From Paraferrimonas sedimenticola (GTDB lineage Bacteria; Pseudomonadota; Gammaproteobacteria; Enterobacterales; Shewanellaceae), in contig NZ_NRIR01000010.1 in NCBI RefSeq assembly GCF_002282855.1, positions 58,837 through 122,836 of the forward strand: a stretch of DNA of 64,000 bases, in the 5' to 3' direction. Below the pieces are notes generated by a model that searched no databases, had not been told where the DNA came from, and saw only the letters and a list, made by a program, of their open reading frames with translations. How positions within the stretch are numbered: the first letter of the stretch is position 1; every line of letters begins with the position of its first letter. Below, one piece after another: positions 38,318 through 46,460 of this stretch. The translations under genes were made by a program, and so were the position numbers.

Positions 38318-38927
38318 AAGAAGTCTCCTGTTCTATGAATATGAGTGCTCACCCTTTAACCGGTCACATCAACCTATTTCTTAAATAATTGCGAACGGTC
38401 AGGAATTTTTATTCTGCACCCTCATCGATTAAAAACTGATATCGAATAGGTATGGCTAAAAACTATACAGACGGGATTTTGGGATTTGAACCGGAGAAAT
38501 TAAGCCTCGGCATATTGACAATTCAGAAGGCACAGGACTTCCCGCTTAAAAAATGCACTAACCATCTGTTATTGTTGATTAAACGACCGGAGTGGCGATT
38601 AATTACTCAAAATTTAGAAAACGTGCAATTTTTAAGTCAGTGTTAATCGGGAGTGAATAAGGCTTTGTTTTGACGATAAAACTTATTTATCTAGTTGAAT
38701 TTTATCAGTTTTATTTGCGAGATTAAAAAACGATCAATTAGAGTTTTTACACTAATTGTGAGCTAAGGCACTACCCCTTTTGGGGAGAGGAAATTTTTTA
38801 CGAGGAATCAAAAAACCGCCATAATATGCCATGAATTCGATAAACCATATAAATTACAACAGGTTATTTCACAAGTGAAAAACACTACGAGGTTATCGAA
38901 AAACTTAAACGATTATTCCCAAGAAAA
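38318..38927. other. AT-rich 610-bp intergenic region
   Basis: This region separates paralogue 3 from the end of the exopolysaccharide operon; both lie on the minus strand. It must hold the promoter of paralogue 3. A 12-base palindrome CCCCTTTTGGGG lies at 38774-38785 with a T-run seven bases further on the plus strand. The only frame of note (38452-38646, 64 codons) has no ribosome site and no recognisable product. I cannot assign a terminator for the operon or a further gene here. Confidence 0.5.
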
Positions 38928-40079
38928 TTAAACTTGTTGAATTAATTGTTTATATCCAGACAAATAGGGCTCTGCACTGAACTGAGCTTTGATCTGATAA
39001 TGGTATCTTAGCAGCCAATGACGAAACTCTTGTTGGCGGTCGAGCAGTTGAGCGGTGCCCGCAGCGATATCGGTAATCGACTGAGGATCGATACCGACTT
39101 TAGCCTTGATGTCGTCGATAAACCCATCGATGCCGGTACCTTTAGAATAGACAACAGCAACTCCACTAAGTAACGCCTCCACATACACCATACCAAAGGC
39201 GTCGTGCTGGGTGGGAAGCACAAGCCCAGCGTATTGAGACAATTGTTCGATGAGCTCTTGATTGGGGATTGGGCCAGTCAATCGCACCTTTGCCTCTAGG
39301 TTTAACTCAGCTATGAGAGTGTTAATTTCTTTTATTTTAGAATCGCTGCCCTTGCCCACGACATCTAATGTCATTTTCGGGTAGCGACCTTCCAGTAGTT
39401 TTAGCGCGTGCAGGAGTTTGTCGAGTCCCTTGTCCCGGTATTGATTCAAGTCCAATATAGTGACCAGTCGAAACGGGTCGAAATCGGACGCCGGTGCCTG
39501 CTGTCTCTGCTTAACAAAGTTGGGCAACAGCTTTTGCTTTTCTTGGGACACCTCAAAATACTGGTTTAGGATCGGCCGATACCAAGCTGATACGTAGTAA
39601 ATGGCCTTAGCGTGTTGCAACATACGCCCTAAAAGAGGCCTAGCAAATGGCTTGTAGCGGATGATTTTATGATCTGAGTTGCCACGCACCGAGAGAATGA
39701 GCGGTTTTTTGAACCAACGGGATAGCCACCAAGCGGCAATGCCTTCAAAAGCAAACTTGTGGCCGTGTACTGCATCAAATTGAAGCTCTCTTTGGCGGAT
39801 TAACGCGCGCGTCCTCAATGCGACGATCCACATCGACACCACTAAGCCTATACCAAAAGGTAACCCCCAAAACGCCATAGATACGACTTTCTCATCGCCC
39901 TCGCCGTCACCTTGTAATGTGTTGCACTGCCATGGCCAGGCCACTCTTCTCAGTGCCACCACAAAGTAATCAACGCCCGGGTTTTTGGTCACGAAGTTAC
40001 GCACCGCCGGAGTGTTGTTGGGGCGGTTTCGGTTTGGATAATCCATTGCTAGATGCAATACGCAACGATTTTCTGTCAT
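38928..40079 (-). CDS. Glycosyltransferase family 4 protein
   Basis: A 383-residue GT-B-fold transferase started at the ATG at 40079 with GGAGG five bases upstream. The C-terminal half shows family 4 features: the donor-site EALLSGVAVVYSKGTG with the ExxxxxG/A pattern, and LPTQHDAFGMVYVEA. It would add one sugar to the lipid-linked repeat unit at the inner membrane's cytoplasmic face. It is the last gene of the long minus-strand operon, 11 bp after the GT4-WecG fusion gene. Confidence 0.88.
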   Translation of the reverse strand: MTENRCVLHLAMDYPNRNRPNNTPAVRNFVTKNPGVDYFVVALRRVAWPWQCNTLQGDGEGDEKVVSMAFWGLPFGIGLVVSMWIVALRTRALIRQRELQFDAVHGHKFAFEGIAAWWLSRWFKKPLILSVRGNSDHKIIRYKPFARPLLGRMLQHAKAIYYVSAWYRPILNQYFEVSQEKQKLLPNFVKQRQQAPASDFDPFRLVTILDLNQYRDKGLDKLLHALKLLEGRYPKMTLDVVGKGSDSKIKEINTLIAELNLEAKVRLTGPIPNQELIEQLSQYAGLVLPTQHDAFGMVYVEALLSGVAVVYSKGTGIDGFIDDIKAKVGIDPQSITDIAAGTAQLLDRQQEFRHWLLRYHYQIKAQFSAEPYLSGYKQLIQQV

Positions 40080-40090
40080 ATCGCCTCCTG

Positions 40091-41923
40091 CTAACGGCTG
40101 TCCCGCCAAGCGTGAAAAAGGAATACGGCGTTACCCACCAAATAACGACGCCACATACGCTTGGGCTCTTGTATCAAGCGATAAAACCATTCTAGTCCAA
40201 ACCTTTGCACCCATTGAGGTGCTCGCTTTACCGCGCCTGCGGTAAAGTCAAACAAACCACCAACGCCAATACCAATACTGGCACCGGTTTTTTCTAAATG
40301 CTGATCCAACCAAAGCTCTTGCATCGGATTGCCCATAGCAACGATAACCAGATCGGCGTTTGCCGCTTTGATTCGCGAGCACACCTGCTCTGTGTCCTCG
40401 GCTTTAAAGTAGCCGTGTTGGTATCCCACCCATTGGTGCTGCGAGTATTGCGAGCGCCAAATATCGAAGCAGCGTTTGACCACCTCTTCGCGAGCTCCAA
40501 CCAAGAATACTTTTACAGTCTTCTCTGAATTGGCCAAGTAATAGGGTACAAAGTCGGTACCATTAAGGTTTTCAACAAACCCTCGCCCGTATTTCATGGT
40601 GCTAGCCAACTTCATCCCTACACCGTCATTAACCACGGTCACCGAGTTAAGCACGCGGCGATAGTTGGGGTCTTTTTGGGCTAAATTTATCGTGTGGGCA
40701 TTGGCAAATGCCACGATACGTCGTTCGCCTTCATTTAAACCCTCGTCCAGCAGAGCTCTAAAATTCTGTTTGGTGTAATCCGCTAGTCGAACTCCTTGAA
40801 TAACCTTGTCCTGTCGACTTAATAAAGGCTTATATACTTCCGAGAAATGCTGTGCCACCGTCGGCCACGCGTAAACATTAGCTGCTGCTATTGCTGCAGC
40901 TCGCGCCTGTTGGTAATCCGGCGCCAGATTGTTGCAGTAATTGTGGATATGCCATGCGGCGGATTCTCTGTCTTCAAAGTCGACAATAAGTCCAAGCTGG
41001 GCTTGATTGAGGATCCTTTGGAAGCTGGCGATATCAGACGTAACCGGCTGTAAGCCCGCGGCCATCCCCTCAATGATAGTCATACCAAAACCTTCGTAGG
41101 CCGAGGCACTAACCACAAAGCTCGATTGCTCAACCAACTCGGCGATGGCCTCATCGCTTAGTTCGGTGTGGATGCGCACGTTTTGATCCAGCCCTTTTAG
41201 CTGAATCGACAAGCGCAGATCCTGCTCGTTGTTGTCCCAATCTTTACCAACGATTTCCAATTGATAGTCAGTATCCATTTGACACAGGAATTGAAACACT
41301 TCTATCAACCAATCTATGCGCTTGTTGTCGGAGAACCGACCGATGAACAAAAAGCGCTTGGTCATCTGCTGGCTTGCCCTGTTAGCGAACTTTTCGGTAT
41401 CAACCCCATTCTCTATCAACTGCAATCGCTTCTCGCACACCGACTCAAAGATCTGATAGTCATTGACGCTGCATGCCACCACCGCATCAAAAGCGGTCAA
41501 GCTACAACGAGAAACAGTATGGAAAAACAATTGCTTGAGGGGTTTTACAAAGCCGGTGTGAAAGAATCCACCATGAGTAGACACCACCATAGGCTTGTTG
41601 ATGCTCCAGCGTTTTAGGCTGAGATAGTCGACAAAAAAGTCGATACCATGGACGTGAATTAAATCGCCATCGTGCAAGTGTTCGAGGACTTGAGGCGCAA
41701 TCGGGTATTTGTAGCTGCCTTTATAGGGCACTCGGACCACTTGTATTTCATCTAATGTCTCGCTAGCTGGCAGTACTTCGCCGCTGTCGTGAAATACCTT
41801 GTTTAAGGTAATCACCTTAACTTCAAAACCCAGCTTGATTTGCTCCAGCGCAAGACTTCGAACAAAGTTTTCTAAGCCACCCAAAGCTGGCGCAAACTGC
41901 CTAACGATGTGTATGACTTTCAT
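40091..41923 (-). CDS. Fused glycosyltransferase: GT4 domain plus WecG/TagA (GT26) domain
   Basis: A 610-residue protein of two complete enzyme domains. Residues ~1-370 are a family 4 transferase (GGLENFVRSLA at the acceptor side; ASAYEGFGMTIIEGMAAGL at the donor site). Residues ~375-610 are a WecG/TagA/CpsF transferase (NAHTINLA, VVNDGVGM, NPMQELWL, GVGGLFDFTAGAVKRAPQW, EWFYRLIQEP), a group that transfers N-acetylmannosamine or its uronate to lipid-linked acceptors. Fusing them would couple two successive additions. It overlaps the upstream HAD-membrane gene by four bases (ATGA). Confidence 0.92.
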   Translation of the reverse strand: MKVIHIVRQFAPALGGLENFVRSLALEQIKLGFEVKVITLNKVFHDSGEVLPASETLDEIQVVRVPYKGSYKYPIAPQVLEHLHDGDLIHVHGIDFFVDYLSLKRWSINKPMVVSTHGGFFHTGFVKPLKQLFFHTVSRCSLTAFDAVVACSVNDYQIFESVCEKRLQLIENGVDTEKFANRASQQMTKRFLFIGRFSDNKRIDWLIEVFQFLCQMDTDYQLEIVGKDWDNNEQDLRLSIQLKGLDQNVRIHTELSDEAIAELVEQSSFVVSASAYEGFGMTIIEGMAAGLQPVTSDIASFQRILNQAQLGLIVDFEDRESAAWHIHNYCNNLAPDYQQARAAAIAAANVYAWPTVAQHFSEVYKPLLSRQDKVIQGVRLADYTKQNFRALLDEGLNEGERRIVAFANAHTINLAQKDPNYRRVLNSVTVVNDGVGMKLASTMKYGRGFVENLNGTDFVPYYLANSEKTVKVFLVGAREEVVKRCFDIWRSQYSQHQWVGYQHGYFKAEDTEQVCSRIKAANADLVIVAMGNPMQELWLDQHLEKTGASIGIGVGGLFDFTAGAVKRAPQWVQRFGLEWFYRLIQEPKRMWRRYLVGNAVFLFHAWRDSR

Positions 41924-43410
41924 GATTCGCTTCCCGAGTATGGCTTTAAGTAAACACCGAACTTTCTCAGTTCTATAACGCCTCTAAGTGCGCTGTATCC
42001 CAGTAATAGCCAGGTGTGCCAGTGATCCCAGATGCCGTTCACCTGCCCTGATGCACTCAACAAACCGACTGCACTTAGAAGTAATAACAAATTAATCAGA
42101 TGGTTAGGCACCAATGCGCGCGAACCGCCAAAGCGATAAACCACGTATGGGATCCATTTGCTCAAAGCCTGAGTTAGGCAAAATAGAATGCCAACTAGGC
42201 TGGTGGTGAACAGCAACAAATAACCTGCGCTGCGAGCCCCCTGCAAAATCAACATGGGTACCACTCGTCCCATTTCAGGCAGTCGATTAAACCAGGCAAA
42301 AACAAGACGTACGGCTACCAACAGACCCATGAATACCAGCCAAACTTCCATCGCATTTGCCGGCATACCGCCAACAAAACTCTGCCGCAAACCATTGACT
42401 TCGGTGGCTAAGATGGCCGCGGGAATGGCTAACAGGCCTGCGAATATCCAAGCGACGATTGGAACAAAGTTGTCGCCGAGTTCGCTAAACGCCTTTGAAA
42501 CTTTGGGTTTAGCCTCGTGCAGGATGCCGAGTCTGTCGTTCTCGTAGTAGCCCACTTCGTAGGCCGTAAAATAGCTAAGCACAAACAGCAGCAGACATAT
42601 TGCGCTTGCGATTGGCGTGCTGCTGGTTGCACTGAAGACCAGTAATAACAACAGATAATCGTGGCCTAATATGGCTCGAGTGAAATAGCTTTCTGTGGGT
42701 CGCTTGACCTTTTTGAGGTATACGAAAGGCAGCATAGGCTTGCGCCCAGCCTGAATGTACTTGGCTTGGGGCCAACGAATCAAAGCGGACAACCGGGTCA
42801 TGGCCAACAAATCGAGATCGAGTTTGCTGTCGGTGATCGACAAGCCACGTTGAACTGCCGGCAATCCCAATTGTTTTGCCACAGCCGCGCCTTTACCTTG
42901 TCTTCTTAAGCTGGGAGCACTGCGCAACGTACTAGCGACAATCAATGGCCAACTTACGGATAAAGCATCTAACATCGGCTGAATCACAAACTGAAAACCG
43001 TAACTGGCAACGAATACTGGCTGATTGGAAGCTTTTAGGGCTTCGGCTAGAGGGCGATTGAGGTAATCCTTGGCTTTTGTGGCTGCCACGCGTTTCCATT
43101 GCCACACCGACCAAGGCGCCACCATGACCACCACACACACCCGTATCCAATCGCGAACGTGATCGTGATTGTGCGGTGACGCCCAACGCCATGGGCGTAT
43201 CAGTCCAAGCAATTGCAGCCAAAATGCTACCCAAATTGACGGGCTGACATTCGACAAAAAAGCCTCGGTCGAATTTCGCAGCCATAGCGTTTCGTCAAAG
43301 TCGACGATCACAGGCTCGTCGCCTTTTAGCGAGTCAATTTGTGAGTACAATTGCGCTTCGTTTACACGATAGTCGTCAGCCAGCTTCATATTGGCCATTG
43401 CACCTTGCAT
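41920..43410 (-). CDS. HAD phosphatase domain fused to a polytopic membrane domain (UbiA-like)
   Basis: A 496-residue protein. Residues ~30-220 form an HAD-type phosphatase with all motifs: DFDET (D37, D39), a Ser in VASYG, a Lys in RRQGKG, and DSKLD. Residues ~235-490 hold about eight membrane segments. HAD-UbiA prenyltransferase fusions have this order, and YYENDRLG...KP loosely recalls the UbiA NDxxD motif, but the second aspartate of that motif is missing. It could act on a prenyl-phosphate or lipid-linked intermediate. Later in-frame ATGs (43398, 43389) are possible starts. Confidence 0.75.
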   Translation of the reverse strand: MQGAMANMKLADDYRVNEAQLYSQIDSLKGDEPVIVDFDETLWLRNSTEAFLSNVSPSIWVAFWLQLLGLIRPWRWASPHNHDHVRDWIRVCVVVMVAPWSVWQWKRVAATKAKDYLNRPLAEALKASNQPVFVASYGFQFVIQPMLDALSVSWPLIVASTLRSAPSLRRQGKGAAVAKQLGLPAVQRGLSITDSKLDLDLLAMTRLSALIRWPQAKYIQAGRKPMLPFVYLKKVKRPTESYFTRAILGHDYLLLLLVFSATSSTPIASAICLLLFVLSYFTAYEVGYYENDRLGILHEAKPKVSKAFSELGDNFVPIVAWIFAGLLAIPAAILATEVNGLRQSFVGGMPANAMEVWLVFMGLLVAVRLVFAWFNRLPEMGRVVPMLILQGARSAGYLLLFTTSLVGILFCLTQALSKWIPYVVYRFGGSRALVPNHLINLLLLLSAVGLLSASGQVNGIWDHWHTWLLLGYSALRGVIELRKFGVYLKPYSGSES

Positions 43411-43461
43411 CGCACATCCCCAAGTTAACTACCAGCCGTAACGGCCTTCCGTAGCGTGTCG

Positions 43462-44376
43462 TTATTCTTTGTGTTTTCCGTATATTTCGATTTGCGGCAC
43501 GTTAAAAAAGTAGCGAACCTTGCCCAGACTAGCCCTTTGCTTCATCTGGTACTGAAAGGAGCGCTGTTCGTTTATCAACTTCAGCACAGGCACAGCCGCT
43601 GTCGCAACGGCAAGAGCAAGTGACGCTTTGCAAAGCTGATACACCCCGCTAAGGCTCCACTTCTGGGGGAAGAAAATACGCCCGTACACTTCCCCTATTC
43701 GAACCGAGCGGCGCAACAAGTATTGGCGAGTTAAGCGCTTATCCTCGACCACTTCCTCTACGATGGCCTCTGGGCAGGTCACTATCTTCTTGCCCAATCG
43801 ATACATGCGATTAAACAATTCAGTGTCACCACCGCCGGTGATGCCAAAGCTGGGATCGAAAGAGCGATCGCCTGCCGGCAAGTCTGATACGCGGATCAAC
43901 ACATTGTTGGTGGCTCCAACGTCAATTTGAGTGCCCCTTTTCGGCATAGCTCGATTGAAGTAATCCCCCTGCACTATCCATTCAGGACAAGAATCAGGGT
44001 AATGGGCTTTTACCGCACCCATGACCACGCTGGCTTCATAGGTGATTGCCGTTTCATAAAGGTGGGCCAGCCAGTCAGATTGCGCCACTTCGTCATCATC
44101 AACAAAGGTCAACCACTCGCCTCTTGCATACCGGATACAAGCATTCCGAGCGTGGCAGATGTTTTTTCTAGGCTCTACGTGATAGGTCAAAGGCCAGCGA
44201 CAAGTTTCTGCGAACCGATTAACCCGCTCGCGACCGCTGCCGTTTTCACAGTTATCGACCACCACTATCTCTACCTCAACGCCCTTAGGCAGAGTCAGTT
44301 GGGATAGGCTTTGTAGCGTGTCTATCACGCTATTGCGCTTAAAGGTACAAAGACACAGGCTAATTAATGTGGACAT
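43462..44376 (-). CDS. Glycosyltransferase family 2 protein
   Basis: A 304-residue GT-A transferase. Signatures include SLCLCTFKRNSVID at the N-terminus, the VVDNCENG nucleotide region, and the DDDE variant of the DxD motif in WLTFVDDDEVA. A hydrophobic segment near residue 260 probably anchors the C-terminus to the inner membrane. It overlaps the O-antigen-ligase-like gene by 17 bases and belongs to the exopolysaccharide operon. Confidence 0.92.
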   Translation of the reverse strand: MSTLISLCLCTFKRNSVIDTLQSLSQLTLPKGVEVEIVVVDNCENGSGRERVNRFAETCRWPLTYHVEPRKNICHARNACIRYARGEWLTFVDDDEVAQSDWLAHLYETAITYEASVVMGAVKAHYPDSCPEWIVQGDYFNRAMPKRGTQIDVGATNNVLIRVSDLPAGDRSFDPSFGITGGGDTELFNRMYRLGKKIVTCPEAIVEEVVEDKRLTRQYLLRRSVRIGEVYGRIFFPQKWSLSGVYQLCKASLALAVATAAVPVLKLINEQRSFQYQMKQRASLGKVRYFFNVPQIEIYGKHKE

Positions 44377-45685
44377 CGACCCTCCGCTTACTGTCTAGAT
44401 AGACTCGACTGGCAATCGCTATCATGATCAGTTGAATCACCCAAACGCCGTGAATGCCTCGGAAAATGCTGCTTTCGGTAATATTGTTGGTCAGCGAAAA
44501 CAACACGATTAACCAGCAGATAAAAAAGAGTCTTGGCGCATTGGATTCGATTTTTCCAAGATGCGCCGACATTTGTGCCAGCATCGCCAAATACAAAGCC
44601 ATGCCGACCACTCCCAACTGGGCTAACAAATCGATGTAACCGTTGTGAGATTGGTGAATATGAACCACAAAGCCCTCACCGTATTTGACGTTTGGCGAGT
44701 TGAAACCAATGCCCCAAAATGAGCCCAGTCCGTGTCCGCTAAACCAACGTTGAGACACCTCTTCAAGGACAAAGGCCCAGATAAAGTCGCGACCGGTTAA
44801 GCTAACGTCATCGACGAACATCTGTAGGAAAGGTTTGATACTGACGCCGAACCAAGCGGTTCCTATCGCCACGAACATAAAACAGGCGGCAACGAAACTG
44901 GCTATCACGACGCCGAGATTCATTCGGAATAAATGGGCCACAAAATTTGCCACAATCAACAGCATGGGTACTAAAAGCAACAGCGCAATTGAGGTTTTGG
45001 ACATGGAAAGCAGTAACAAGACTAACCACAGCGTCATGTATCCCATCCACACCATTCGATTGACTCGGCTTTTGTAAAACCAAAGCACTGCCAAGCCAAA
45101 GTAGAGAGCGAGCACTGCGTTCTGACCGAACAAGTTTTTGTGGCTCATAGCACCGCGAAAATTACCATTAACGTCAAAGCCCACGCCGATTGGAATGCTC
45201 AGTAGATTGAGCAGCAACAGGACGATAGAAAGGCGGTAAAAAATCAGGAAGATTTGGCGAGGATCGCGCAGATAAGTGACAGTGGCAAACAGAGTAAACA
45301 CCAGAATTAACTGCATGACCGAGCGCTTAAAGGAAATGAAGGGTGCCAAGGCCCAAATAAAGCTAACCACACCAATGCCCACCAGCCATACTAGCGGTAA
45401 CTGTTCACTGAGGTTCTTTGCAAAGCTCATGGGACGACGAATGGTCATCATCAGGGCTGCGGCAAACATGCTTATCCAGAACAGATATTTGCCAGTATCA
45501 CCGGTTGAAGTTTCTTCGACCATCACGTCGATGCCAAACTCAGTGTAGCTAATGGCTTCAAAGTCAGGAGACAGGAGTTTGAGCACCTGAATACCAATCA
45601 AGGTGGCCATTAGCGCAGCGATCCTCTGAGCGTTTTGATAACCCCTTGTATCCTCTGCTAGCCACCAGCTCAATACTGAATCCAT
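44360..45685 (-). CDS. O-antigen ligase/polymerase-family membrane protein (Wzy-like)
   Basis: A 441-residue protein from the ATG at 45685, one base after the stop of the phosphatase gene; a longer frame runs upstream but would overlap that gene. About ten to twelve membrane segments, with the periplasmic-loop signature HNGYIDLLAQLGVVGMALY typical of Wzy/WaaL proteins. In this operon it most likely polymerises lipid-linked repeat units in the periplasm. Confidence 0.85.
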   Translation of the reverse strand: MDSVLSWWLAEDTRGYQNAQRIAALMATLIGIQVLKLLSPDFEAISYTEFGIDVMVEETSTGDTGKYLFWISMFAAALMMTIRRPMSFAKNLSEQLPLVWLVGIGVVSFIWALAPFISFKRSVMQLILVFTLFATVTYLRDPRQIFLIFYRLSIVLLLLNLLSIPIGVGFDVNGNFRGAMSHKNLFGQNAVLALYFGLAVLWFYKSRVNRMVWMGYMTLWLVLLLLSMSKTSIALLLLVPMLLIVANFVAHLFRMNLGVVIASFVAACFMFVAIGTAWFGVSIKPFLQMFVDDVSLTGRDFIWAFVLEEVSQRWFSGHGLGSFWGIGFNSPNVKYGEGFVVHIHQSHNGYIDLLAQLGVVGMALYLAMLAQMSAHLGKIESNAPRLFFICWLIVLFSLTNNITESSIFRGIHGVWVIQLIMIAIASRVYLDSKRRVDVHIN

Positions 45686-45686
45686 G

Positions 45687-46418
45687 TTACACCCCACGGA
45701 CTCGTTGACTGAGCAGACTTTGCGGAAAATCCAACACCATAGCTTTGGCCTGAGCTTCGCCAACCAATTCGGCCGCCTTGGCAACCGCACCTGCCAATTT
45801 AGGCGGGCGACTTGAGAGGTTATGCGCGTCAGTGGCTATGCAATTGACCAAGCCATCTTGTAGCAATTCGCAGGCGCGCTGATAGGACTCTTGACGAAAC
45901 TGACCCAGCAGGCTGCCTGCAGTGATCTGCACTAAGCAGCCTTGGTCCAGCAAAGGCTGAAGCTTGGCTGGCTTGTACCACACATCGCGGTTGCGCTCAG
46001 GGTGAGCAATCATAGGAAGTACGTCGCGCTCTATTAGCCAACTCACTAATTGAGTTGCGCCTGGAGGCACTTGGCCATGAGGCATTTCAAGTAGTACCAC
46101 GTTCTTGCCTTGGTACTGACCCAAGTAGGGTAACTGACCTGAGCTTTGAAGGGTTAGGATCACAGGATCTAGGCGAACCTCGGCGGCAAAAGAAAGGCCT
46201 AATTCAATGCCCTGCTCAGCTAAATGGCTGCGATATTTCATCCCAGCTTTTTCGATATCTCGCTGCTGATTATTGAAACGTCCCGGTGTGATATGCGGAG
46301 TCAGTACACTGTGATGAATCCCGTCTTCTAGCGCCATTTTGGCCATACTGACCGCCATGTCCAGGGTATCCGGGCCATCGTCAATGTCAGGTAATAAATG
46401 ACAGTGAAGGTCAATCAT
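45687..46418 (-). CDS. PHP-type tyrosine-protein phosphatase (CpsB/YwqE family)
   Basis: A 243-residue metal-dependent phosphatase. Metal-binding motifs of the PHP fold are visible (DLHCHLLPDIDDG at the N-terminus; AHPERN near residue 138; ATDAHN near residue 195). Enzymes of this family dephosphorylate the tyrosine cluster of the Wzc-type kinase, encoded 42 bp upstream, and so control polymer length. It takes the place of the low-molecular-weight phosphatase (Wzb) of enterobacterial systems. Confidence 0.93.
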   Translation of the reverse strand: MIDLHCHLLPDIDDGPDTLDMAVSMAKMALEDGIHHSVLTPHITPGRFNNQQRDIEKAGMKYRSHLAEQGIELGLSFAAEVRLDPVILTLQSSGQLPYLGQYQGKNVVLLEMPHGQVPPGATQLVSWLIERDVLPMIAHPERNRDVWYKPAKLQPLLDQGCLVQITAGSLLGQFRQESYQRACELLQDGLVNCIATDAHNLSSRPPKLAGAVAKAAELVGEAQAKAMVLDFPQSLLSQRVRGV

Positions 46419-46460
46419 GTCTCACCTAAGCTCTCCCACAATCCAACAACGAAAGTGGCC

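Noticed and set aside
38452..38646. 64-codon frame in the AT-rich intergenic region
   Set aside because: No ribosome site, no recognisable domain and composition like the surrounding non-coding DNA.
38774..38785. CCCCTTTTGGGG palindrome as a terminator of the exopolysaccharide operon
   Set aside because: It lies upstream, not downstream, of the operon's last gene on the minus strand, has only a four-pair stem and no U-run in that direction.
45686..45790. Longer N-terminus for the Wzy-like protein
   Set aside because: It would overlap the phosphatase gene by ~100 bp and adds basic, non-hydrophobic sequence; the ATG one base after the phosphatase stop fits better.
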